DNA from: Siderastrea siderea
Lineage: Eukaryota > Cnidaria > Anthozoa > Scleractinia > Rhizangiidae
Length of the DNA stretch: 64,000 nt
Assembly: GCA_964030785.1 (NCBI GenBank)
Contig: OZ034975.1
Span: forward strand, 46,464,569-46,528,568
Direction: 5' to 3'
A program made the translations under genes and the position numbers. Positions 1-12,100 of this stretch are shown here, one piece after another. The stretch's first letter is position 1, and the number at the start of each line of letters is the position of its first letter. The notes under the pieces were generated by a model that was given only the letters and a program-made list of their open reading frames with translations, was not told the DNA's origin and searched no databases.

Positions 1-1136
1 CTCCACTTTTATGTTCCTTAGTCCCCATCCCTCTTCACTCCTGGGTTCCTTGTCACCCATCCCTCTTCACTCCTGGGTTCCTTGTCCCCCATCCCTCTAG
101 ACTTCTGGGTTCTGCATCCCTCATCCCTTTCCACTCCTGGGTTCCTTGTCCCCCATCCTTCCCCACTCCTGGGTTCCTTGTCCCCCATTCCTCTCCACTT
201 CTGGGTTCCTTGGCTTCCATCCCTCCCCACTACTAGGTTCCTTGTCACTCATCCCTCTCTACTCCTAGGTTCCTTGCCCCCCATCCCTCTCCACTCCTGC
301 GTTCCTTGTCACCCATCCCTCCACTTCTGGATTCCTTGGCTCCCATCCCTCCCCACAACTAGGTTCCTTGTCACTCATCCCTCTCCACTCCTAGGTTCCT
401 TGTCACTCATCCCTCTCCACTCCTGGGTTCCTTGTCACCCATCCCTCTTCACTCCTGGGTCTCTTGGCCCCCATCCCTCTCCACTCCTGGGTTCCTTGTC
501 ACTGATCCCTGTTCACTCCTGGGTTCCTTGTCCCCCATCCCTCTTCACTGATGGGTTCCTTGTCCCCCATCCCTCTTCACTCCTGGGTTCCTTGTCCCCC
601 ATCCCTCTTCACTCCTGGGTTCCTTGTCACTGATCCCTCTTCACTCCTGGGTTCCTTGTCCCCCATCCCTCTCCACTCCTGGGTTCCTTGGCCCCCATCC
701 CCCTCCACTCCTGGGTTCCTTGGCCCCCATCCCTCTCCACTTCTGGGGTTCCTTAGCCCCCATCCCTCTTCACTCCTGGGTTCCTTGTCCCCCATCTCTT
801 TTCACTCCTGGGTTCCTTGTCCTCCATTCCTCTCCACTCCTGGGTTCCTTGTCACTCATCCCCCTCCACTCCTGGGTTTCTTGGCTCCCATCCCTCTCCA
901 CTTCTTGCTTCTTGGCCCCCGTCCTTCTCCACTTCTGGGTTCCTTGTCGCTCATCCCTCTCCACTCCTGGGTTCCTCGTCACTCATCGCTCTCCACTCCT
1001 GGGTTCCTTGTCCCCCATCCCTCTAGACTGCATCCCTCATCCCTTTCCACTCCTGGGTTCCTTGTCCCCCATCCTTCCCCACTCCTGGGATCCTTGTCCC
1101 TCATTCCTCTCCACTTCTGGGTTCCTTGGCGTCCAT
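1..1136. repeat. 32-bp minisatellite, left block
   Basis: Head-to-tail copies of a 32-bp unit built around CTCCTGGGTTCCTTG followed by a C-rich CCCCCATCCCTC segment, with substitutions between copies. The plus strand is strongly pyrimidine-rich. Because 32 is not a multiple of 3 and the unit lacks stop codons, all three plus frames stay open for long stretches and yield a Pro/Leu/Ser/His 32-residue repeat. These reading frames are by-products of the repeat, not genes. The array is cut by a transposon at 1137 and resumes at 2055. It probably lies in an intron or upstream flank of the gene whose last exons are at 5200-6121. Confidence 0.95.
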
Positions 1137-2054
1137 CAGGGCTCGAGACTACCTTTTCGGCTTAGTAGCCAAGTGGCTAGTGAGAGGTTTGATTTCACTA
1201 GCCAAAATAAATTTTCTCCAGCCAGAATTTTTTGCATAATCTCATACTGTGTTCAATATGTCTAATTCTTAGCTGAGTTAGGTACTGTAAACATGACTCT
1301 CTGTAATCTCAACAGTGAAGAACTTGAATGTTGACTATTCTTTCCAACAGTTAAAGATCCTTACACAAATGCAGAGTATTATGTGCCTTTAGGGCAAATT
1401 CCAAGGCGCGATGTAGTTCACGCCTCTCTTTCCTGTTTCGGTCAGATCATAACGAATAACTCGAACAGTAAGTTAACCTTGGATGAGCATGTCATCGTAT
1501 GGAGAAACGTTGGAAAGACAAGACCAACATTGTGCGAATGTTGTAAGGTACGGCGAAACATCAAAAAGACAAGACTGATACAGCACTCAACTCACGTATG
1601 GAAAAACTAACTAAGGTACAGAGAAACGTTGAGAAGTCATATCAAACACGTTGGTTGCAAATGCACAACAGTAGAGAGAAACGCTGCCAACGTACCAAAA
1701 TACAGAGACTAATAAATTACACTACTACTATCTTACGGAGAAAGGTTATTAGACAAAACTAATTCCATAATAACGTGTGTGACGTACGGAAGAACGCCGA
1801 ACGGACAAACTGAACTATTACAGTGGGACAATAAATTACGGAGAAACGTAAATGAAACAACTAAAATCACACTAACGTACGGGTAAACGTTGAGAAGACA
1901 AAACTAATACCGTATGAACGTACTAACGTACAGAGAAACGCTGAGCAGTGTTGACTGGTCGTACGAATGTACTAACACACTGAAAACCTTAGGAAGAGCA
2001 GAACAGTGTCGTGCGAACATGTGACTAGTTGGCTACCGTTAGTCTCGAGCCCTG
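1137..2054. mobile_element. Non-autonomous hAT-like element inside the minisatellite
   Basis: The ends are a perfect 15-bp inverted repeat, CAGGGCTCGAGACTA, extended imperfectly inward by GTAGCCAA..CTAGT. Flanks are GTCCAT on the left and TTCCAT on the right. CAGGG termini are typical of hAT elements, but an exact 8-bp target duplication cannot be confirmed because the flanks are themselves repetitive. From about 1490 to 2000 the interior repeats a degenerate motif, ACGGAGAAACGTTGAGAAGAC, roughly every 50-60 bp. No transposase is present, so it would have depended on a related copy elsewhere. Confidence 0.7.
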
Positions 2055-5000
2055 TTCCATCCCTCCCCACTCCTAGGTTCCTTGTCACTCATCCCTCCAC
2101 TTCTGGATTCCTTGGCTCCCATCCCTCCCCACAACTAGGTTCCTTGTCACTCATCCCTCTCCACTCCTAGGTTCCTTGTCACTCATCCCTCTCCACTTTT
2201 GGGTTCCTTGTCGCTCATCCCTCTCCACTCCTGGGTTCCTTGTCACTCATCCCTCTCCACTCCTCGGTTCCTTGTCCCCCCTCCCTCTCCACTCCTGGGT
2301 TCCTTGGCTCCCATCCCTCTTCACTCCTGGGTTCCTTGGCCCCCATCCCTCTCCACTTCTAAGTTCGTTGTCACTCTTCCCTCTCCACTCCTGGGTTCTT
2401 TGTCCCCCATCCTTCTCCACTCCTGGGTTCCTCGTCACTCATCCCTCTCCACTCCTGGGTTCCTTGGCCCCCATCCTTCTCTACTTCTGGGTTCCTTGTC
2501 ACTCGTCCCTCTCCACTCCTGGGTTCCTTGTCCCTCATCCCTCTTCACTCCTGGGTTCCTTGTCACCCATCCCTCTCCACTCCTGGGTTCCTTGGCCCCC
2601 ATCCCTCTCCACTCCTCGGTTCCTTGTCACTGATCCCTCTTCACTCCTGGGTTTCTTGTCCCCCATCCCTCTTCACTCCTGGGTTCCTTGTCCCCCATCC
2701 CTCTTCACTGATGGGTTCCTTGTCCCCCATCCCTCTTCACTCCTGGGTTCCTTGTCACTGATCCCTCTTCACTCCTGGGTTCCTTGTCCCCCATCCCTCT
2801 CCACTCCTGGGTTCCTTGGCCCCCATCCCCCTCCACTCCTGGGTTCCTTGGCCCCCATCCCTCTCCACTTCTGGGTTCCTTGGCCCCCATCCCTCTTCAC
2901 TCCTGGGTTCCTTGTCACTGATCCCTCTTCACTACTGGGTTTCTTGTCCCCCATCCCTCTTCACTCCTGGGTTCCTTGTCCCCCATCCCTCTTCACTGCT
3001 GGGTCCTTGTCCCCCATCCCTCTTCACTCCTGGGTTCCTTGTCACTGATCCCTCTTCACTCCTGGGTTCCTTGTCCCCCATCCCTCTCCACTCCTGGGTT
3101 CCTTCGCCCCCATCCCTCTCCACTCCTGGCTTTCTTGGCCGCCATCCCTCTCCATTTCTGGGTTCCTTGGCCCCCATCCCTTTCCACTCTTGGGTTCTTT
3201 GTCCCCCATCCCTCTCCACTCCTGGGTTCCTTGGCCCCCATCCTTCTCCATTTCTGGGTTCCTTGTCACTCATCCCTCTCCACTCCTGGGTTCCTTGTCA
3301 CTCATCCCTCTCCACTTTTAGGTTCCTTAGTCCCCATCCCTCTTCACTCCTGGGTTCCTTGTCACCCATCCCTCTTCACTCCTGGGTTCCTTGTCCCCCA
3401 TTCCTCTCCACTTCTGGGTTCCTTGTCCCCCATCCCTCTTCACTCCTGGGTTCCTTGTCACTCATCCCTGTCCACTCCTGGGTTCCTTGTTACCCATCCC
3501 TTTCAACTCCTGGGTTCCTTGACCCCCATCCCTCTCCACCCCTGGGTTCCTTGGCCCCCATCCCTCTAGACTTCTGGGTTCTGCCTCCCTCATCCCTTTC
3601 CACTCCCGGGTTCCTTGGCCCCCTTCCCTCACCATTCCTGGTTTCCTTGTCACTGATTCCTTTTCACTCCTGGGTTCCTTGTCCCCCATCCCTCTCCACT
3701 CCTGGGTTCCTTGGCCCCCATCCCTCTCCACCCCTGGGTTCCTTGGCCCCCATCCCTCTCCACTTCTTTGTTCCTTAGCCCCCATCCCTCTCCACTCCTG
3801 GATTCCTTGTCACTGATCCCTCTTCACTCCTGGGTTTCTTGTCCCCCATCCCTCTTCACTCCTGGGTTCCTTGTCCCCCATCCCTCTTCACTCCTGGGTT
3901 CCTTGTCACTGATCCCTCTTCACTCCTGGGTTCCTTGTCCCCCATCCCTCTCCACTCCTGGGTTCCTTGGCCCCCATCCTTCTCCATTTCTGGGTTCCTT
4001 GTCACTCATCCCTCTCCACTCCTGGGTTCCTTGTCACTGATCCCTCTTCACTCCTGGGTTCCTTGTCCCCCATCCCTCTCCACTCCTGGGTTCCTTGGCC
4101 CCCATCCCTCTCCACTCATGGGTTCCTTGGCCCCCATCCCTCTCCACTCCTGGGTTCTTTGTCCCCCATCCCTCTCCACTCCTGGGTTCCTTGGCCCCCA
4201 TCCTTCTCCATTTCTGGGTTCCTTGTCACTCATCCCTCTCCACTCCTGGGTTCCTTGTCACTCATCCCTCTCCACTTTTAGGTTCCTTAGTCCCCATCCC
4301 TCTTCACTCCTGGGTTCCTTGTCACCCATCCCTCTCCACTCCTGGGTTCCTTGTCACCCATCCCTCTCCACTCCTGGGTTCCTTGTCACCCATCCCTCTT
4401 CACTCCTGGGTTCCTTGTCACTGATCCCTCTTCACTCCTGGGTTCCTTGTTCCCCATCCCTCTTCACTCCTGGGTTCCTTGTCCCCCATTCCTTTCCACT
4501 TTTGGGTTCCTTGTCCCCTATCCCTCTTCACTCCTGGGTTCCTTGTCACTCATCCCTGTCCACTCCTGGGTTCCTTGTTACCCATCCCTTTCGACTCCTG
4601 GGTTCCTTGACCCCCATCCCTCTCCACCCCTGGGTTCCTTGGCCCCCATCCCTCTAGACTTCTGGGTTCAGCATCCCTCATCCCTTTCCACTCCTGGGTT
4701 CCTTGGCCCCCTTCCCTCACCATTCCTGGTTTCCTTGTCACTCCTGGGTTCCTTGTCCCCCATCCCTCTCCACTCCTGGGTTTCTTGGCCCCCATCGCTA
4801 TCCACTCCTGGGTTTCTTGTCCCCCATCCCTCTCTACTGCTGGGTTCCTTGTCACTCATCCCTCTTAACTCCTCGGTTCCTTGTCACTCATCCCTCTCCA
4901 CTCCTGAGTTCCTTGTTCCCCATCCCTCTCCTCTCCTGGGCCTCTCCCCGCCCATGTTTCTCCACTTTTGGGTCCCTTCCCACCCATCCCTCTCCACTAC

Positions 5001-5140
5001 TGCTTCCCTTCCCACCCTTTCCTCTTCACTCCTAAGTCACTCCCTCCCAAAACTCCTGGGATCTTTACTCCTGGGATCCTCCTTCCCTACCTATCCCTAC
5101 CCACTACTGGGTCCCTCTCTTACCGTCCCTTTTCACTTGT
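2055..5140. repeat. 32-bp minisatellite, right block
   Basis: Continuation of the same 32-bp unit after the hAT-like insertion. Larger blocks recur within it: about 3240-3640 resembles 4200-4690, so the array also grew by segmental duplication. Copies decay toward the 3' end (from about 4920) and fade into unique sequence near 5140, 60 bp before a splice acceptor. Long open frames here are artefacts of the unit length and composition. Confidence 0.95.
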
Positions 5141-5199
5141 AAAGACTTGTTTTCTCAAAGAATCATTTGTGTCTATGGTAATCTTTCATTATTTTACAG

Positions 5200-6121
5200 G
5201 TCACAGTTATATGAAGATGAAGTGGAAACTTGGATTTTAATTGGAGACACAAGTTGTAAACATCCAAGTATTCATTGCAAGAGGTACATTTCAAATCCAG
5301 CCACATCTTTCAAGAATGGGAGGGTTATTGACTGGGTGGTCAGACAGCTTAGTTGTGCAAGGCTATGTGGAGTGGGAAGCATTGGGGGATGTCTGAATGA
5401 GATAATGCATTGCAAACACTGGCCAAAAGTACGTCAGATATGGCAGTGGATTGTTTCAATATGATAAAAAGTCCACATCCCATTGAAAATAAAGGTTTGA
5501 AAGGACTCCTGTGCTGCTAAACAATGAAAGTTATTCTCTAGCCTTCTTACCTCTTTGCAGAGAGTTTCCCCATCTCATAACAAGTTCTATGTTAAGTTTC
5601 CTTTCCCTGATAATGATTGGTGTCCATGGCCAGGAGATACTGTTTAGTTACCAATATGTTTACTTCAACGTATGTGTTGTTCCAGAAAATATCCACATTC
5701 CTCCCACGAAAAGGGTTTTTCTTTTGGTTTGGACCCCACACTTCTTGAAATTCTAATTTAGCTTCTTCCCCATGCAGAATTAACAGTGACTTTCCAAGGG
5801 CAGAGTATGGATATTTTCTGGAACCTCACAATGAAATTCCTAGAATAAATCTTTTGCAGATGGAGTGATATAGACACAGACCTGAACAATGAGTCACCCT
5901 TCTACCTTAACATTCGACAACTCCATGAGGGAATTAAACAGAGAAATACTAAAAAGACGGGTGGGAATCTGCACTGCATAATGGCTTTTCAGAAAAGTAC
6001 CTTTCAAGGATTCAAGAAAAAGACAATGGGAAGTAAAAGAATGTGTCAAGTGCAAGAAGAAGAGAACTACAGTAATGGCAGTGTAGAGGAAGACTACAGT
6101 TCAAGTGGTTCTAGTGATTAA
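5200..6121 (+). CDS. 3' end of an unidentified gene (two exons)
   Basis: I read two coding exons. The first is 5200-5283, after the acceptor TTTTACAG and before the donor AG|GTACAT. The second is 5860-6121, after CTTTTGCAG and ending in TAA. The first exon starts with one nucleotide of a codon and ends with two; the second supplies the missing one, and the frame then stays open to the stop, which supports the join. The C-terminal piece is about 115 residues, with an acidic patch (YEDEVETW), a basic middle (FKKKTMGSKR) and a Ser/Glu-rich tail ending SSSGSSD. I do not recognise the family. Upstream exons must lie left of the minisatellite, outside the window. It is convergent with the minus-strand gene ending at 9161. 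Confidence 0.55.
5673..5830. mobile_element. 158-bp MITE in the preceding intron
   Basis: Terminal inverted repeats read TGTG(T/A)(T/G)GTTCCAGAAAATATCCA at both ends, with about 110 bp between. The ends match those of the 1.66-kb element at 12087-13744 (TGTGTAGTTCCAGA..), so this looks like an internally deleted relative. It sits in the intron between 5283 and 5860. Confidence 0.55.
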
Positions 6122-6689
6122 TGATTTAATCTTTGGTAGTGTTGTGTGCAGTGATAGAAATGTATGTCAATTTGAGCGGGAGTTTAACTTAAATTTTTAG
6201 AAAGAGGGTATGATTTAAGGAAGAAATAGATTAAAGGGGGATAAAAAGTTTAGACACTGGTAAACTGATAGCCCCCACATAAAAGCACTTTGAGTGTCCA
6301 TCTAACCCGTGATCAGGCCAAATTTTAGCATCAATCTCATATTCTCTTACGTGGGTCGCTTACTAAAATTCGTCTTTCCCGCCTCAATGTTTCACCAAGT
6401 GAAACGAAAACATAGCCTGATCACAGGTTATATTAGCGTCCATCTTAGTTTTTAACTTCAAAGCCCCTTTACATCTGAATTTTTTCTAAATTTCTTTAAA
6501 ATTCATTATTCTGCCTTCGTCTTTTCAACGGTGCTTTTCATCTAAGTGTGGCCACATCAGGAAAAAATGGCCTAATTTGTTATCATCCATGGTATGTTTT
6601 GTCAACAAACATTTGAAGTTTGACTATAACGTGCAACTCTGCCCTTCCATCAATCTTTATAGTGTTATTGAATTCAAAACATTTAAATT

Positions 6690-7450
6690 ATTTTGTCACA
6701 TTGTACAAGGTGTTTCAACGTCCTTTGAATTTGCAGACAAAGTCTTAAGTGTGTCCATTCAACTGAAAGCTACCGAGAAGTATTTTCCTGTGGTGATGTT
6801 TATGTTGTACAAGGTGGTTCTAACTTTTGAGGCTGTGGATAAACTCCTAAGGTGTGACTGTTAAAAATGAAAGCTACTGAGCAGTACCTCCATGTGGTAC
6901 TGTTTACTATGCTGTACAAGGTGTTTCTAATCAATGAGTGTGTAGATAAAATCCTGAAGTGTGACCATTCAAATGAAAGTTACTGAGCAGTACTTTCCTG
7001 TGGTACTGTTTACTATGCTGTACAAGGTGGTTCTAATCAATGTGTGTAGATAAAATCCTGAAGTGTGACCATTCAAATGAAAGTTACTGAGCAGTACTTT
7101 CCTGTGGTACTGTTTACTATGCTGTACAAGGTGGTTCTAATCTATGAGTGTGTAGATAAAATCCTAAAGTGTGGCCATTCAAATGAAAGCTACTGAGCAG
7201 TACTTTCCTGTGGTACTGTTTATTATGCTGTACAAGGTGGTTCTAATCTATGAGTGTGTAGAGAAAATCCTAAAGTGTGACCAATTATAAATGAAAGCTA
7301 CTGAGCAGTACTTTCCTGTGGTGTTGTCTATTGTGCTGTGCATGGTGGTTCTAATGTTTGAGTCTGTGGATAAGATCCAAAAGTGTGACCATTTAAAACA
7401 AAAGCTACTGAGCAGTACTTTCCTGTAGAAGAAAATCTTATAGTGTGACC
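6690..7450. repeat. ~106-bp tandem satellite, about 7 copies
   Basis: The phrase TGTACAAGGTGGTTCTAA recurs at about 6700, 6803, 6911, 7017, 7121, 7227 and 7334, a spacing of 103-108 bp. Each unit also contains GAGCAGTACTTTCCTGTGG. The central copies are the most alike and the edges the most diverged, as expected from unequal exchange. Confidence 0.85.
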
Positions 7451-7690
7451 ATTCATACTTTTCTACTCAAAGAGTGGTTTAAATAACTTATTATTTATTG
7501 TGTTTACACCTCAAGAATAATTCTTTATTCAATTTCAATGTTGATAATTCTTAACTTGATTTGTGTGGTTGTAGTTTTCTTAATTGCTTGTATCAAGTTC
7601 TCACAGAGACAATAAATAGATTAAAGTTACCACATGTATATTGCATGAATTTCTGAATTTATTGTAAAAATAACTGCTAATAAAATTCTT

Positions 7691-8010
7691 TACAGAGTTA
7701 GGTTTACAAAAATAATTTGCAATCCAGATTTCCTTGTATCAAAACCATTTAGTTTTTACAGTTATTAAATATAGTTCTGATTTACATCCGTAGATCTTGA
7801 AATTTGACATTCAAAAAATTGTGAAAAATTTTAATATTTCATTTAATATTTACAGAGTTAGGTTTACAAAAATAATTTGCAATCCAGATTTCCTTGTATC
7901 AAAACCACTTAGTTTTTACAGTTATTAAATATAGTTCTGATTTACATCCATAGATCTTGAAATTTGACATTCAAAAAATTGTGAAAAATTTTAACATTTC
8001 AGTTAATATA
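7691..8010. repeat. Two-copy 160-bp direct duplication
   Basis: The segment starting TACAGAGTTAGG at 7691 is repeated at 7851 with only a few substitutions, an exact 160-bp period. Both copies are non-coding and AT-rich. Confidence 0.9.
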
Positions 8011-9160
8011 TACACCTTGGACATCACAATGTGCCGCAACAGACATGTAATTCTGCATGTGATGTCAATGAAACATTATCTTGAAAACCATTAATAGAAA
8101 AGTGCCATTCAGATGAGCGGTGTGGAACAGTGGAGTCTAGATTTCTGCTTCTTGTGCCCTTATTCTCAGGTCCTCAATAATTACTGCTGCTATTTTGGTG
8201 GCTCTCGCCTCTTCAAAACTTTTCTAACGTAAAATACTGTACAATGTGGTGAACGTTTTATTTCCTCAGACCTCCACTGCGGTCAAACCTCTGAGGCGGT
8301 TTTTTGTTTTAATTCGTAAAATTTATTCACAATGCAGTTGAAACATGAGCAAGGATATATATAAGTGGGGTGAGTGTACATTATATTTTCATTTCTCTCA
8401 AATGAACAAGTTTATTTGCTATATAAATGTTCCACACCTGAACAAAATTACTTTTACAGACTGCACTGACAAGTCCGTCTCCTGTTTTAAAACACTAAGA
8501 ACTTTTTTAGTAAAGTTTGAAACATTTTAGTAAATCTATATATAGGATACTGGTAAAGTATCAAACTTTAAACAGTGAAATTAATTCCCTTATCTTTGAA
8601 GTACTTTTCTTATTTTTCTCGTTTGACCGCGGTGAACCTCAGACCCCCTCCCCCCCCCACCTTGGGAATCCCAATTCCCCATCACCAGCCCCTCTTTTGG
8701 TTCCTTTGTAAATATCACACCCATTTTCCTTTGGTGCATCCACAGTCCTAGAGTGATATGGTACACTTACTTGAAACATCTCCATACAAAATAACTATTT
8801 ACAAGACTAGCATATAGCTTTTGGTATCAAAGCTGGCTAGCTAGTGTAATTTGCTACATGCATTCATTTATATTAACTTATTTATTATTATTTATATCAT
8901 TGTCCATTGAAATTTTCACTTTGTTAAAAAATTATTTTCAAAATTGAATTACTTTCCAATCCAGAAATAGACTATTTACAGTTTTGGCACAAGTCACATT
9001 TATAATCTCACAGCAAAATAGAAAACTATTTTTATGTGTGTAATTAACCCCATAATAAGGCAGATCTGTCACTTGCTCAAACAGACAATTATTTGGCTTG
9101 GAATATTTTGTACATCCACTTCCATCCCTTGGATACTGGTGTCACTTAGTTATTTTGCTG

Positions 9161-12100
9161 CTATGTAACAAGATCAAGATAAGTTGCAGGCTCATTAGAT
9201 ACATTTTCTTGTGAGTTCCTTTCTAACTGGTGATACAAGTGTGTTGATGTATACGCACATTCTCTTGCGCAGTAGTCCATACCCACTTCATTAATAGCTC
9301 CATCACTTAGCACTTTCCAAAACATCTTGTTTCTTTGAAAGAATGATGGATCAGTAAAGGGTTCGGTGTATCCCTCGCTGTCTGAATCAGAGTCACTTGA
9401 AATGTTCTTCCTTGCATACCAGAGCTTTCCTGGTGACTGCTGTGAAATCTTCAGGGCTGGAGCTGAAGCAGAGAAAGTGGACAGATTGCATACTAGTATT
9501 ATAGCATGGTTATAAAAATACATGTCTCAAAAATACATAAATTCACATTCCAGTAATTACATTTAAAGCCATAATTAATATAAGTTTGTGTAAGTAATGC
9601 ATTCTTACATGAATATTTACAGACATCTGCACAAACCACATGCATTTTGCACACTAAATTACATTTGCATAAGTTGTAAGAATTCAATGATGCGATCTAA
9701 GATTCTAAGGGGCCAATTACATGAGGCGGGCTGGCTCGGTTTGCCGGGATTTTGGCACGTTTGTTAAACACACTAAAAATCAACTTCATGATTACATGGA
9801 AAAATCTCAGCCCAGCTAGCTGGGATCCCACCATCGCAATGCCAGGATCCTAAAAAGGACCATAATGCTGCGTAAAACTGAAAATATTGCACCAAAATAA
9901 TAGATTAGTAAACTAAGGTAAAATCACTGGATGGTCTTCAATTCATTCTCTTTGATGTTGCCATCTTTTCACATGACAGCTTCTAAATTTAGCCACAGGC
10001 GTGCTGGTTCACCTTGTAATACCTGGCTGAAAAGTCATCTTGGCAGACCAAGCCAACCCGCTCATGTAATTGGCCCCTAAATAAAAATGCTCCTAGTCAC
10101 TTCATGCTACAGAAACCAACCCCAGTCAGCCTGCTGGGGTACTTACTATCTGTTGGACTGGATGTGGAGATCCCCTTAGCTAATACATTTTGCATACATT
10201 ACTTGCAAAAAATTTCGGACGTTGAAAATTTGGACGTTTTATTTCGGACGTTTAATTTTCGGACACTTTTTCTCTCATTTCAGACAAATTTCGGACAAAA
10301 ATTTCGGACACTTTGCTGAAATATGCCTAAAATTTACACCTACAAAACATGAATTAGACTCAAGTAAGATCTGTGAAAATGACAGTTTTACTACACATCA
10401 AGGTTTTACTGATACACCGACAAGAAAATAACACAAATTCAATCAAGCTTATGTCAGTCTCAAGCAATGTCTCAACATTGGTAGAGTGTGGTAGTATCAA
10501 TGCAAGAGTTGAGGATGGAAAGTATAGCTAGACTTTCTCCAGTTGCAAAGGGAGGGCTTGAGATAGTCCTCTGAGCTATGTCTAAAATTGACGACAGCAG
10601 GCGGTTTCCTTTTCGTCGTCTCAAAAAGCTTAATATTCAAAAGAACTATGAGCTTCTTGATCAACCACCTCAGTCACCAATAGCTACACATGAACAAGAA
10701 CCACGCGTTAGTGATAATGAAGAGGACCTTTCAATTGTGTTGATTGATGATGAAGCAGAACAGGACTAGCACCACTGGCACTGGCAATGCAATTGTCATA
10801 AAACTGGGCTTGGATTGAAAATTGAAATAGCAACAACAAAATGGTGTATGTATGTGTTTCTCTTTCATAAAAGAAACAAATTTTTCCTTTCCAATAATTT
10901 AAAGAACAACATCTGGACAAAGCCTAATCCAAATTCTAGCAATACATCATGCATATTGGCCTTGAATTTGCGATGGCGTCGCCCAAGAAAGTACTGTAAA
11001 GTTTTATAATGTACTGTAAAAATTTCGGACGCTTAAAAATTTTGGACATTTTTATTTTTGGACACTATTTTTGTCCGAAATCAAAATCGTCCGAAATTTT
11101 TTGTAAGTAATGTATCACTTTTTCACCACCATCTGGTCTTTATACTCCAACTTTGTTTGCCAAGACTTAAGTTACATTTTTCAATTTAATTTCTACATGA
11201 CTGTTCACTTACTTTTCCTTGATATGCTTTCTTTTGCAGAATTTGTTCTGAAAACAACTTGTTTTGCTGCAAATTAAAGAACAATATGTTAGAGAACAAT
11301 GTGCTCTCAAATCATCAAAAATTATTCACTGTATTTCAAGTATTTAAGTAAACTGTTACAGCTTCATTACATTTTTACCGTAATAATTGATACCACTGGA
11401 GCTGGCAGTGGAGCATGGTGCATGTACCCCGTGCCCCAGTGGGAGGGGGTTACTTAGAGGGACAGGTGGGAACTCAGTTCAAGATTAATAGGGGGATGTG
11501 AATGAGACCCTTTGAAAGCGAAGTCAATTCCCTGAATAATCTGCAATTTATCTGAAAACGGAGATACGGACAGGTTAGCTAACTTGTTCCAGGCAAAGCA
11601 AAGCATACTTACCATTCTTTGGCAGAGGAGGTGGTGGCGAGGTAGGCGGTGGCCGTAGATCAGTCAATGACAGAGGCCTTCTGAGGTTTGGATCAATGCC
11701 TAAATTGTCCCTGCCTTTCAGATGTGGGTGAGGCAATGGTTGAGGTGCACGCCTTGGTTTGGCAGGTATCCCATTTGCCTTGGACGTCTTCTGTTCTGGT
11801 ACAGCATCAGCATAATCATATTTGGCACTGTTATGTTTGGGATGTGCCATGGGGGTGGAGACTGCATACAAGTAAGGACGGGCAGATTGTGACATTGCCG
11901 CTAACTGCCGTGATAGCTCAGGGTCTATTTGAATATCTCTTGCAAGATCACTCACAATGGTTCTTGTTTGACCAGCACCTGTACATGATGAATGTAAACA
12001 TGAAAATCATGAAGAAAGCCACCAGATCACTATCTTTAATATTATTGTCTTCATAAATATTATGTTGAATATTACATTTTTCCTAATGTGTAGTTCCAGA

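Larger units (their letters stand above)
6122..9160. other. Intergenic region between convergent genes
   Basis: No convincing coding exon on either strand. It holds a ~106-bp satellite (6690-7450), a 160-bp direct duplication (7691-8010), AT-rich sequence and a C-run near 8650. Two short segments near 8262-8290 and 8622-8650 sharing CGGTCAAAC in opposite orientation may be the ends of a decayed small element, but the match is weak. Confidence 0.6.

Noticed and set aside
1..5140. Regular ~32-bp periodicity resembling a CRISPR array
   Set aside because: There are no unique spacers between repeats; the unit is contiguous, and the window is clearly eukaryotic.
82..5142. Many long plus- and minus-strand open frames rich in Pro, Leu, Ser, His or Gly, Glu, Arg
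   Set aside because: All are translations of the 32-bp minisatellite; they overlap in every frame and show no start, splice or conservation signal.
8262..8650. Possible MITE with CGGTCAAAC inverted ends
   Set aside because: Only about half of the terminal 20 bp match and no target duplication is visible.
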